Shown here: positions 41,679 to 53,083 of the stretch, in pieces
Layout: every line of letters begins with the position of its first letter
Position numbering within the stretch: position 1 is the stretch's first letter
Assembly: GCA_003254905.1 (NCBI GenBank)
Contig: QANU01013726.1
Span: 239,422-303,421 of the forward strand
DNA length: 64,000 nt
Direction: 5' to 3'
DNA from: Nissolia schottii
Taxonomy: Eukaryota > Streptophyta > Magnoliopsida > Fabales > Fabaceae
Translations under genes and position numbers: made by a program
Notes under the pieces: model-generated
Database searches by the model: none
What the model saw: the letters and a program-made list of their open reading frames with translations, nothing else
Told to the model about the DNA's origin: nothing

Positions 41679-41993
41679 CTAAGGTTGCTTTGGATGCATT
41701 CCGGAGCAGCCACTAGAGCCTTGTGGGTTATAGTTAACAAATCTGCTTGGAGCAGAGTTATGCCTAAACCCCTTTGGCAAGCAACCCTTCACTTCTCTGA
41801 CTTGGAACACTTTCTTCTTGTGACCCAATTTTGGCTTCACATAGTTCTCAACTTCTGATGAGAGTGTTGAAACTAGTGGCCCTGTAACAGTGCTTGGAGC
41901 ACTAGGGGGAATTATCCTTCCTCCCATGGTTGTGCCTAGTGAAAGGAAGAGGTAAAGGGCTACAAGGGAATAAACATATGTGGTATTAGACAT
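41679..41993 (-). CDS. Small secreted peptide precursor with two SAPS motifs
   Basis: A single-exon 104-residue protein. Residues 1-24 are a hydrophobic signal peptide (YSLVALYLFLSLG). Just after it comes RIIPPSAPST (26-35). The middle is variable and basic (GHKKKVFQVREVKG). The C-terminus holds CLPKGFRHNSAPSRFVNY (71-88) and a second Cys at 96. IDA-type abscission peptides carry LPKG and PPSAPS in one block; here these pieces are split between both ends of the mature protein. I believe the C-terminal block recurs in unannotated plant proteins, but I do not know a named family or a receptor. Export to the apoplast and processing to a peptide are inferred. Two Cys residues could form a disulfide loop around the SAPSRF motif. 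An alternative is an ordinary small cell-wall protein. Confidence 0.7.
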   Translation of the reverse strand: MSNTTYVYSLVALYLFLSLGTTMGGRIIPPSAPSTVTGPLVSTLSSEVENYVKPKLGHKKKVFQVREVKGCLPKGFRHNSAPSRFVNYNPQGSSGCSGMHPKQP

Positions 41994-42117
41994 CTTAATG
42001 TGTTTTTTTTTGGAACTTGTTCTAGTCTATGATTTGGGCCTATGAAAGGAGTGTGGCTAATGAGAGGGGGCTTTTATGGTAGATTGTTGTGAAGGGGGTT
42101 TCGATACTAGGTTGCCT

Positions 42118-42124
42118 TAAATAG
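42118..42124 (-). promoter_or_regulatory. TATA-like box of the secreted peptide gene
   Basis: The minus strand reads TATTTAA about 125 bp upstream of the start codon. Weak consensus, but it is the only TATA-like site close by. Confidence 0.35.
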
Positions 42125-42364
42125 GCTCGTGAATAGGGGGGCACGTCATTGTTGGTGACCGTACAACTTTTATTTTTGGGGTTGTGGTGATGGTGAGTTT
42201 GGCGGGGTGGGTGCAACCTTTCTGTCTTTACAACAAGTGAGGATGCTCGTGAGTTCATTGTTATTGCACTCACCCAAATATCTCTGGTTTCATTTGTTTG
42301 CACAATATCCGGTGAGAAATGTATTGCCCACTCACTAATTATTCACTTAATCGGTTTTAAAATA

Positions 42365-42606
42365 GATGTTGACTTTTTCTTTTATGTGACTATTAAAAAA
42401 GTATTAAAATATGTGAAAATAAAAAACTAAATAATATTTTATTTAATTATTTTTATTTATAATAAATAATTAAAGTTATTTATAGTGTATAAGTACGAGA
42501 GAAAGAGTTTATTTAATAAAGTTATGTTAAGAAAATAATTAATTAATGATGCCTAAAGTTAGTTAATAAATAATTCTTTTAAAACAAGCTAAAATAAGAA
42601 GGATGA
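42365..42606. mobile_element. Diverged MITE related to 28794-29082
   Basis: Shares with that element the order GACTTTTT-like end, AAAATATG.GAAAATAA, TTATTTA..ATA, GTGTATAAG.A.GAGAGAA and TTTATTTAATA. The terminal inverted repeats are too decayed to define exact ends. Confidence 0.45.
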
Positions 42607-42838
42607 TAACTATTTTAAAATGGTAAAAATATCATTTATAACATCTTAAGTGTTATGATATTTTTGGCAAGGCATTTAAAGAACATCTAAAGGTTACATA
42701 ATGATCTAAGTTACGAGTATCGTGTGTTTTTTCTTCATGGCAGTTGATCGGTCATTATAAGAATTCAAGAAAATTGCCTAATTTTTGTAATGACTATCCA
42801 TCCTAGTCTTTACGTCACCCATTAAATTGGTTGGTAAC

Positions 42839-43319
42839 TGTTACGGACTGGGCCATAAAGGCCCATCCTAAGCCACCTTCAAGATCCGGACCCAAAGTCC
42901 GCGGACCGGTCCACTTCGTCTGGCCATGCTCGAGCCCTCGAACGGTTCTGAGATTTTCTGCTCCCATCTTCTCAGGCTCAATAGCTCCGAGATCCTCTGC
43001 TCCCACCTTCTCGGGCTCAACGACTCTGAGATATTCTCCCACCACCGCAACACGCAGACACGAGATATTCTCCCACCACCGCGACACGCGGAAGGACCTT
43101 AACTACCCCAACTATATAATAACCCTGTACCCCAGGTATGAAAAGGCATCTAATTATCACTTACTAAACTCCCTTAAACCCTTGCTTACTTGAGCGTTGG
43201 AGTGTTTACAGGTACCCACCGCAATGTGAGTCCAGAGACTTTCCTAGAGACCTCATCAGAGACCTTGAAGCTCCAGGATCTAGAGAGTGGACTGGGGTGC
43301 ACACTTCGGAACAGTAACA
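42839..43319. mobile_element. GC-rich LTR-like repeat, possible solo LTR
   Basis: It begins TGTTACGGACTGGGCC and ends CAGTAACA, complementary short termini as in LTRs, and is far richer in G+C than its surroundings. It contains an ACTTGAGCGTTGGAGTGTTT phrase and GGTACCCACC, which I associate with plant Gypsy-type LTRs. No flanking target duplication is visible and no internal domain adjoins. Open frames across it on both strands are by-products of base composition. Confidence 0.4.
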
Positions 43320-46300
43320 CTATAATAAAATGAACCACGTAAATCTTCTCTTGGGCTGGTGGATTTGCCCCCAGCCACAAATTGTGAAAAAGTCCGTTAT
43401 ATTAAATTAAGCAGCTTAGTCTTCATAAGAAAGTAAATACAAGTTTAAATTTTGATAAACACGTTAAAAAGAAATAATCTTTTTTTTTCTAACAATCTTA
43501 ATTCTTCATTCTTCATTCTCCGTATGTCATCCTAAGTTTTAACAAATTAAAAAAATTAACAAGTATCTTAAAAACACTTGATAGAAAGATAAAATAAAAA
43601 TATTTTATGAAAAAAAAGGTAAACTTATAAAATTTTTAATTCAATGCATTGAAAATAATTATATCTTTATATTTAAGTCTACGTAACAAAGTACCGAAAA
43701 ACCCTTAAAAAGAACAACTTAACCAAGTTGCTATTTAATAATACTTCTTGTGATTATTATTTGGGGCCAATGCCCAATACTTTAGTGACTACTTAGATGA
43801 GATGACATTCAATGAGGGAATTAATATTTCAAGGCCAATATATTACTACTCGTGTAGTTTAATTTTAAAGAAGAACATATCAGCCCATCTTCCCTCTTCT
43901 TTCTCCCTCTCCCATCAAATTTTAAACTCTGTACAATTTGTCCTTGCCTCCTTGAGAGCAATTTGGTAAGTTTGGTCTGAAATATAATAGACATATGGTT
44001 GTAGCCTGCATTGTAAAGTTTATAACTACTGACAGTAATAATTGGCCGTAATTTAAAATTTAAAAGAAGAAGAAGAAGAAGAAGAAAAAAGGAATATTAG
44101 AACTAAAGATTATACCAGGAACATTTACAGTACCTCATACACGGTCGAACGACACAATGTGAGGGTCATAAAATGTTGCAACCTTTGCCATTTATGATTC
44201 ACGAAATCAATAAATTCACAAACCGCTAGGTTGGATGAAAGAGGCTCAGCTTTACACGTGAGTGTGGTGGTGGCTTCAATGAAATCCAATTTGAAAATTG
44301 AAATGCACATAACTTCATTTATTTATTACGACTATGAAATTGGCTAGACATAGTAATTGCATGGGTTGGGTCATTATTGCTATAGATTGCATGTGAATGA
44401 GGACTTACCTGAAAAGAGGTTTCAGAAGAGCAAGTCCTCAAATTTACTTCCCTCACGTGAAACGCCTCACTGGTTGGAGTTGAGCTCTACTACCTCCGAA
44501 GCTGCAGACATAGAAAATCTTTGTCCAATTTGTTTCATCATTTTATTTTTCATTTTGAAATTCCAAGTGGTTTGCCTTGATTTTTTCATCTGTTTAATGG
44601 ATATTTAACTTGTGTTTTTGTTAGATACAGAACCATTCTTTTACTAATTATGTCAACCATATTTGATAAAGCATAAAATATAGAAACAGTGTAAATAGAA
44701 ATGTGCATGTCTAGACGAGAAAATGAAAATATAAATCTTAAAATTATTTTTATCTCAAAATAATTTTTTAATTAATTTCTATACATTTCATATAATTACC
44801 TTTGTCTAAGAACAATTTTTAAATTAATATTTTTTTATTTTCAAAATAGAGGAACATAAAAACCACATCTTTATTATCCTTATATCTCTGTATTTTTTTT
44901 GTTTCATAATGCTTGCCAATAGCGCCGCACATGCCTGCCTGTATAAGATCGTTAATTACTTCAACTCCAACTTACACAACACAACTCTTATTTCCATGCT
45001 GCTTGAACATATATAGTTCAATATTGGCTTATTAAATTAGTTGTTGAATTTCAACCACTCTCCACTTGGTATTAATAAAGTAATAATTAAAAGTTAGAAT
45101 CTCAAATTCACCAATAGCAATTAAGTAAGTAATTGTTAAACCTAAAAAGCATGCTATTATAAAGAGGGGTGGGGGGGTGTTGTTTTGAAGGGAAGCAGCA
45201 TTGCATTTCACAGGGTTGGTGGTTCTTCTGTTCTGTTCGGTGGAACTACCGTTCCCCCAATTCATTGCAATATTTATGGCCAGCTCCACATAGTTTCAGT
45301 TCATTTTCAACATTTTCAGAGGGAATAGTCTTGTGTGGTTGGATCATGGATGGTACCATGGATTGCTTTCAACTTAATTAATCAGAGATGTTTAGTGCCG
45401 GGGAACACTGAAATGGAGACGCGTCTCATTAAAGTTGTCAATTAATACTACCTTCGTCCACGGATAATAGTTGTCTTTTTTTTGGTTTTTTACTTCTAGA
45501 TGTTGAGGCAGGAAATAAAAAGTTTGTTATAGTATTTAATTGCTGATGCTGTTCGAAACAGTTGTTGCTATGTTGAGGCAGGACATGGTGTTAGATTGGA
45601 TTAGAGTTCGTAATCGAGTGTCTCTTCAAACATGATTATTAAAAAAATATGCTAAGACACTCATTTTACATGTAACCTCACTCACTCTTTTTTTTTTTTT
45701 TAATAGACTTTGATCAATAAATAAGTAAAAACAAGCATGGTACAACATAATATGAACCTTATAATGAATAGTATACAATTTTAGATTACACATCAAAACA
45801 TGAGGGTTATCTCATCTCACTACAACTATTTATGAATGTGAAGGTGAAGATTTTAGATCTCATATCTATACAAAATATTTGCATACGTGACAAAGTTAGA
45901 TAAAAAGTTCATTGGAAAACACATACAAACATCTCATTTTTAAGCACATTCACAATAAAAGTGAATTTCATTTGGTGAAACTTATGCACACTTAGTAAAA
46001 CATACAATAAAAGTGATAAAAATTCATTTTTATTATGTGTATAAATCTAAAAATAAGGTGTTTAACTTGTATTCACAAAAAAAATAAGTTGTCAGAATAA
46101 ATAAGCATAGTAGTCAAGTCAAATCCTTGGCGCTTGCTTAATTTGGGCTTGCTGCAATCTAGTATTGGGCCTAACGTGCTTCTACTCTACGAACAAGGCC
46201 CATTTTACGTGTGTTGTGTTGTGCTGGACTAAAAACTGCTTGAATGACAATATATAGTTCAATATTCACGAGGCTAGAAACTTCAAACTAGCACGCAAAC

Positions 46301-46985
46301 ATTCCCACTTGTTACTAGTAAACACCTACTATATTTTGGTGTTGCCGTTCAAACAACTTGGAAATTGATTGAAAAGGGAATTGTAGCGCATGGCAAACCT
46401 ATATGGTTATCCCTTTTTCTAAAGCAGACGTGAAAATGAAGAGAAACTATATTTATGGTTCACTAACTTGGATTATATTTTGATTATTAATAAAATAATA
46501 TTTTAATTTCAAGTGATGGTTCTCTCTTGCATATTTATTTGAAATGTCAATGTGAATTACTAAAACATACACATTAAAAAATTGAATTCCCCTTTTCACA
46601 AGAATCTATTTAAAACTCAAATTAAATTCATCAATTAAGTACCAAATTAATTAACCTTATAATTTCTGATGATTCAATACAACCTAATAAATTTAGCTTA
46701 ATCCCTGTTTCGCAATTTACACGGAATCCGAACCCAGTATCTGCTTAGGCCATTTATAAGATTATATATCTATCTTACTTAGTATATTCTATGCTTCACG
46801 AAATGAGACAGGTCAATGTGCCAACTTCTTCTAAAATGTCAACAATAATTGAGTAACAAAATTACGATTATCAATTTAATTAAGGATTCCATTCCAATAA
46901 TGGAATGTAAACAACTTCATCGAGATCTGCATAGACGTATTGATGGGGATACCCACCGCAAGTAATTAAACAACTCCCTTGCATG
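43320..46985. other. Intergenic DNA, no gene recognised
   Basis: AT-rich. An open frame at 44357-44608 includes a 40-residue stretch (LPEKRFQKSKSSNLLPSRE) with a gene-like composition, but I recognise nothing in it and see no flanking exons. A GAA microsatellite lies at about 44066-44086. A Stowaway-like half end (CTACCTTCGTCCACGG) is near 45449. Confidence 0.4.
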
Positions 46986-46987
46986 TA

Positions 46988-47226
46988 CTCCCTCCGTCCC
47001 AAATTATAGACCTTTTAGCAAAAAAAATAAAATAATTATTCATAAATAACTTTCACTTTTAAATTTCAATGCAGTATTAATTAGATTTTTTAAATTTACT
47101 TTTACACATTTTTTCTCACATATTCATTAATAAAATTATTCAATTAAATTTCCTATGCCACCATGCTCATTAATAAGGGCACTTTTGTTAAAGATGTATT
47201 ATTTATGGGCCAAGGAATGAAAGGAG
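46988..47226. mobile_element. Stowaway-like MITE
   Basis: TA, then CTCCCTCCGTCCCAAATTAT at the left end; the right end reads CCAAGGAATGAAAGGAG followed by TA. The CTCCCTCCGTCCC terminus and TA target site are the Stowaway signature. Confidence 0.75.
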
Positions 47227-47367
47227 TATGCATCTATATATATTATATGGTTCCCATTTCCTAATTCAATTGTCCACATCACTCGAGCTAGAATATTCTG
47301 TCTACACACCTAAAGATTTCTGGTTACAAGCAAAGCTTTACTTATAGGAAAAGACTTCCTATTTAAG

Positions 47368-47735
<368 letters not shown>

Positions 47736-48706
47736 TATTTGAACACTTCAATTCAATCCAACAATAAAGTGGAACACCACTAACAATTTTTCTAAGTCAA
47801 ATTTCTCTTCCTTTTTTTTCCTTTTAATCCTAACACATAATCTCTTTTAAAAAAAAGTGTACAATAATGATGCAGAAAACCATCTCAACATTTTACATTG
47901 TGTTTTCTAATAATGTAACTGCTTTAAAAAAAAATCTTTTGTTTTATCCAATGGGAAATTCGACACAATGAAATGGCAACTCAAGTAGTGCAATATGTAA
48001 TGGATAATAATTTCTCCAACTTGTAATAATCTATGAGGAGCAATAACAAATAATGACAACAACAAAAACACACAAAAGAGAAGGGACACATATATTTAAA
48101 CATTCTCAATGTGAGAAGTAAAAATCACGGGCACAAGTCAGTTAATCAAGCTTCACTATGATCAAAATAAGGGTACAAGAGAGTCTCAAATCAAAGCATA
48201 AATCGTGCTCAATAATCAGTTAAAGAACAAGACAAGAATTGATGAAATAGAGAACAAGAAAAAACCAGAAAACCAAAATCGTTGCTGCTGTGCGCGGCCA
48301 ATTTCTCACTTCTTAGGCAACTTCTCAACGATCCCACCGTCTAGATTGAAGTACCACGTGTTCTGAACCTGCTAAAAAACTTTCAGCCCGATCCAACGCG
48401 GCAAATCTAAAACTGCTGCAAAAAAAAATGTTTTATCTTCTCTTCTCTCTCTTTTCTCTTCTTCCTTTTTTCTTCTCAGCTCTCACTATGCCCCAAAAAC
48501 TGAACCCTCTCCACTCTTAAGTGAGAATAATGAGTTTGCATATATTGGACATTTCTCCACATATGAAGTGAGCCCAAACCCAACATTATCTTTGTCACAT
48601 CAATAAATGTGATTAATTTAAGAGACAGCAACAATCCAGATTTCACTGATATGTCCACCGAGTGGGTAATAATGAATTTCTCCAAAGCTAAGGTGTCGTA
48701 GCTATT
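47736..48706. other. Spacer downstream of the NRT2 pseudogene
   Basis: No gene recognised. Possible residual 3' UTR of the NRT2 fragment at the right end; the rest is A-rich. Confidence 0.4.
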
Positions 48707-49386
48707 CTAGACATGATTTGGAGTGGCATTGGGTGGTGTTGGTGCAGATGCCACACGCCTCCCTCTCTGCTGATGCAAACTTGAGACTCTGCTGATGCAA
48801 TCCCTTCTTCTTCTCCCTGCGAAGGTGGCAAGAACATGCCACCCCACTGCGGGAATGATGGAGCAATGATTCCAGCAGTGTGATATATTAATTAATTAAT
48901 CATTCAATCATACCAAGTTGCACTAGCAAGTGAAAGATGAAACTAACCTGCCATAAAAATACTCAGCAATGGCATTATTATCTGAGGTTAACTCAACTCC
49001 CATATAGTAGCCATAGAGCAGGGCAAAAATCCATGTCCTGTAATTCGTTATGGCATACCACAACACCTGCCAAAGAATTTTATTCTTGTGTCAAGCAAAC
49101 ACACACACAGAGGAATAGAATAAACCACACACATATATATACACACACACACAGTAACATCGCCCTTCTTCTGCAAGGCACCAAGGTTTCCATCAGGCAA
49201 GTCCTGTGGCCCAATGTCCCCATGATCACGTGCAACCAACCGGGAATGAAGAAAGCAACGGCATTATCAGCTGGGTGGCCCCGCCCTATGATCCTGCTGT
49301 TGAACATCGTGCTCATCCAGTACTGGCACGACACGAACGTCGCCAGGGAGAAACCGATCATGAACCGTTGGGGACGAAACTGCTAA
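48707..49386 (-). pseudogene. NRT2-type high-affinity nitrate transporter, collapsed pseudogene
   Basis: Pieces appear in the right order on the minus strand. [20 protein letters not shown] with MFNSRIIG (49361-49290) and [14 protein letters not shown] (about 49250) come from the transporter core, followed in another frame by [38 protein letters not shown] (48937-49068, after a CAG acceptor) comes next, then HTAGIIA and a jump to WGGMFLPPS. The last piece is the conserved C-terminal GRRVASAPTPPNATPNHV and a stop at 48707. A full NRT2 has about 500-530 residues; this one lacks the N-terminal third and large internal pieces. It also has at least two frameshifts. NRT2 proteins are proton-coupled nitrate importers of the major facilitator superfamily acting with NAR2. 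Retained introns indicate origin from genomic DNA, not retrotransposition. Confidence 0.82.
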
Positions 49387-50069
49387 CGTGCATATGTGTT
49401 TACACTGGAGTGAGAACTTCACCAATTAGCTGTGTGTTTTTCTATTTGAGTTAACTAACAAGGCCTATTTGGGGAGGGGACGATTTATGCATGTTGCAGC
49501 TAGCATCGTTAAAACACTTTAAACACGGCGTAATAACATAATTAAATCTTGACAGCTACTTGTATCCCCTTTTCGTGTCCTTCAATAAAATACTTTTAAA
49601 TTGAGAATATCATATTAGAGAATAAGAAAAATAAATGACCTGCTTTACCAATTACTTGGGAGTTTAGTGCTGCAATTAGTAACGTTTAGATAGTTTTCAG
49701 GAGTTTTAAAAGTCCAAACTTTATTTGTATTGGGTTTCAAATTGGATGAATTTGTGAAATGGGCGATGGATATTTGTTTGGCATGATATTTGGAGGCAAA
49801 TTAATTGACGTAGATTTTAATCGTGTGACAGCATGCATTTGATCAAAATTTTAAAACATGAATTTAAAGCTGCTTTCATTTTGATGTTTGGCAACTAGCT
49901 AGCACTCCGCGTCTTCCCTTCAGACTTTATGATAGTATATAATTGAGCTATGTTCACAAAGAAAAGCAACTTGCAATGCAAGTCGATCGATTATAAGGAC
50001 TTTGATATATCATATCATAATTAATATATATATATCTACTTATGCATTAGGGTTACTTAATTATCCTTT
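49387..50069. other. AT-rich spacer
   Basis: No gene or repeat recognised between the NRT2 remnant and the CACTA terminus. Confidence 0.45.
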
Positions 50070-51100
50070 CATTACTAGAAAACTGACTATTACCGTCCAG
50101 ACATTACAGTCGGACACGTGCCGACGGTAATACCGTCGGAAAACAAAATAGTACCGACGATAATCGGTTCGCTTATAAAGAACCAGAAAAGAGGCATCAG
50201 ATTACCGTCGGAAAAGCTGGCCGACGGTAACAACAACGATAATTATTCGCGGGAAAGGACGCAAACAATTTATCGTCGATAACAACCGCCTGTAACAATT
50301 TGAGATTTTGATTTAAAGAAAATAAAAAAGATTACTGTCAGACATAGCAGACGGTAAATTACCATCAATTGTAAACAACCACGTATTCACCACACACGTT
50401 ACCGTCGGTTTTATCCGACGGTAAAAGCAAAGTATCGTCGGTTGCTATTCTGGCGGTAACCGCTTCAAAATATTTTGGCTCCGAAAATTGGCGCCACTTT
50501 TGGTTACCATCGGCCAATTTTAATTAGTCGAAAGTAATAGTTTTAATAAAACATTGCGTTTTGGTGCATCCTTATTACCATCGGAATGTAATATTACCAT
50601 CGGTGATGTCCAACGGGAACGTCTGAGACCTGAACACGTAAACGAATTTCCTTTATCCTCTTTCCATTTTCTTCTACCCCCTCCAGCTTCTCTCTTCCCT
50701 CCCAGCTTCTCTCCCCTTCCGCCTTCTCCCCCCTCACTCCACCGCACCACCACCGCTGGTCCACCACCGCTTCTTCTTCTTCATCTCTTCCCTTCCTGCT
50801 TCTTTCCCCTTCTGGTTTCTCCCCCCAATCCACCACGGGAGCTCTACCGAGCCACCACCACGGGTCTACTGTGCCGCGCCACCACCGCTAGAGGCCCACC
50901 TTCTATTGCATTGTTATTTCCTTTGTTTTCAATTTTGTTCATGTTTTGAAAGGAATTGTCGTTGAACTTAGAAGTTGTTGTTAATTGCCAATGTATATGG
51001 GTTTGTAGCTTAATTGCGAGACTGAAGATTAAAGGAGATCGAACGAGGCATCGAGGCATCGCGGGCAAATAGGTATGCCTCCCACTTAAATAAATGTTTA
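50070..51100 (+). mobile_element. One end of a CACTA (En/Spm, Tgm-like) transposon
   Basis: The terminus reads CATTACTAGAAAAC, a one-base variant of the CACTA..AGAAAA ends of soybean Tgm elements. It is followed by about 550 bp packed with ACCGTCGG motifs in both orientations, including CCGACGGTAATACCGTCGG at 50121-50139. Inverted subterminal motif arrays are the transposase-binding regions of CACTA elements. Beyond them a pyrimidine-rich, CCACCACCGC-bearing leader (50640-50920) and a possible splice donor (ATAGGTATGCC near 51075) look like an untranslated first exon. The transposase and the opposite terminus are not found, so the element appears truncated. Confidence 0.7.
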
Positions 51101-52653
51101 TAGCATATATTCCATTAATGATTGGTTAGCATATATTCCATAAATGTTTATAGCATATATTCCATTAAATGTTTATAGCATATATTCCATTATTTTTAAA
51201 GAGTTGGACATTATAATAAAGTCATAAAATTTTATAAAGTCATAACTAGGCAGTTATTTATGATAACCATTATTGAAAAAAAAAAAGAAATATTTTATAA
51301 TATGTTTTAAAAACAAAACATATTAATACAAAAATAACATTAAATAAGTTGAAGGTAACACAAAAGTTACTGATAAATTAAAAATCACCAATAATGTACT
51401 AATTTATTAATGTTTTTATTAGTTGACAACATTTTGCAACTATTTACTTTTCAGACTTTCCAATTATAATTGTGACTTGCATGTATATGCACGCTGATGC
51501 ACATCAACATAGACTTTTTAATTCATTAACTAGCAAGTTTTCCAAGGTTCCAAATTCACCAAAATTTTGAGGTACGTTCTATCCCTTATCTACAAATGTT
51601 CATAAGCACTAGCTTACTCTCTGATGACAAGTTATCTACTATGCAACTAATAATGTCATGTACTCCGTTTTATTTTTTCCTTCGATGAACAAAAGTTTAA
51701 GTTGAGGGAAATGTTATGCACTCCTTTCTCTTGTTCAAGTTGACTAATTATATATGCTAATAATAAAACAAAGTCAACTGAAAAGTCCTAATTTGCTGGA
51801 TTAAAACACAACCAGAAATGGAACAGATAAGGACTCCAGCCTACGGACAAATAGCACGGTACTGCATGTTATGAATCGGCTACAAACCCTAAAAAATTTC
51901 TTTAAATCAACGAGCTAATTAATCAATGATTTTTAAAATTTCTACTTATAAAAAGTAGTTTAGTCTAATTAAATAGCTACTTATGGTAACTACAAAAATC
52001 CTATCCCACAGATAGCTACTATGAAGAACATTGAGCATGCTTGAGGAATTGGTCAGATGGAAATATGCCGTATGCTTTGTCATTAACGGCCCAGCAGTAG
52101 CTGAAGTTCCCAAAAATATGAAATAAAAAATGAAAAGAAAAAAAACATATCTAAGGTCTCAATTAGCCAAAGAAGAAAGAGCATAGCAAGCTAATCCTGT
52201 TCATTTATCTTGATTTTCTTGCGTTTCACCTTCGTTCCTGCCCAAGTTCTCAGCAATTTGTTTCTTTGTCATATTACACCCCTGTAAGGGCCCAATCTAG
52301 TATATAGTTTCCTTTCGGTGTCTGTTTCTGATTTTTTTCTAATGACGACTTCTTCTGTGCACCACAAAATACACATGCATTGGAGGTGTCACAAGTGAAA
52401 TATCCAAAACTAGAAAAGATTCAATAAGGTCTCCAACAAGTCATAGTACACATCGTTGGTTTTCTAGATCCACTTAATATTTTCTGTTGTTACACCTTTA
52501 CCGCATGACATTCAAAAGCTACAAATATGTAGTCAAGTCACTAAGAAGCAATCTATATGTTCAATAAAATATCACTTCCTGCTAAAATTCGAATATGGAG
52601 TCTACAACAAATCATTACATACCAACAGTGATGAAAGTTAATAGATATGCACA
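51101..52653. other. Spacer, partly 3' UTR of the SnRK1 beta-3 gene
   Basis: Includes a short tandem repeat of ATAGCATATATTCCATTA at about 51100-51195. No gene recognised. Bases nearest 52653 are probably the 3' UTR of the minus-strand gene. Confidence 0.45.
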
Positions 52654-53083
52654 TCAAATGTTTGTACTTCCCCTTCTTTGAACTGGTTTGTAGAGCACAA
52701 CCGTAACATATTTAGAACGAAAGCGATGAGTGAATCCCAGAGCCACCACGGATCTTGGCGGCTCTTTATTCTCAATATAAAGATGATTTAGAATCACATT
52801 CTGAGGCAATGGAAGACTTTCTGAAGGGTCTATATTGGCAGGATAGCCCAGCAAGCTGTGTTGCAGGTGTGAAGGAACCACAGGTGGATCCCGTGCCTCA
52901 TCTTCATTTCCTGGGTATACATTATTGTAACTGCTGTCAGGTGACTTTGGAATTTCAAACCCGACAACAGTAGATGCTTCATCCTGCAGGAAGATTGTAT
53001 ATTTAGTAATACTACTGGCAGGTAATTGATGTAATTATATAGGATAAATCACTTACATGATTTTGGGCATACGAGCTGCTCAT
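52654..53083 (-). CDS. KINB3: SnRK1 regulatory subunit beta-3 (AKINbeta3)
   Basis: Two coding exons, 53057-53083 (MSSSYAQNH, donor GTAAGT) and 52654-52983 (acceptor TGCAG), give 118 residues. The second exon has the family core: PKSPDSSYNNVYPGNEDEA, VPSHLQHSLLGYPA, NVILNHLYIENKEPPRSV and, at the end, FRSKYVTVVLYKPVQRRG. This is the AMPKBI domain that holds the kinase and gamma subunits together. Plant beta-3 subunits lack the carbohydrate-binding module of other beta subunits, and so does this one, so the short length is normal. SnRK1 is the plant AMPK/SNF1 energy-sensing kinase. The gene is intact. A 5' UTR intron of about 2.2 kb is likely, with donor GAG/GTACC near 55322. Confidence 0.93.

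Noticed and set aside
42831..43193. 120-residue open frame and overlapping frames in the GC-rich repeat
   Set aside because: Frames are open on both strands through an LTR-like repeat; no recognisable domain.
50554..50949. 131-residue Pro/Ser-rich open frame
   Set aside because: Lies in the pyrimidine-rich leader of the CACTA end; composition-driven and without a recognisable domain.
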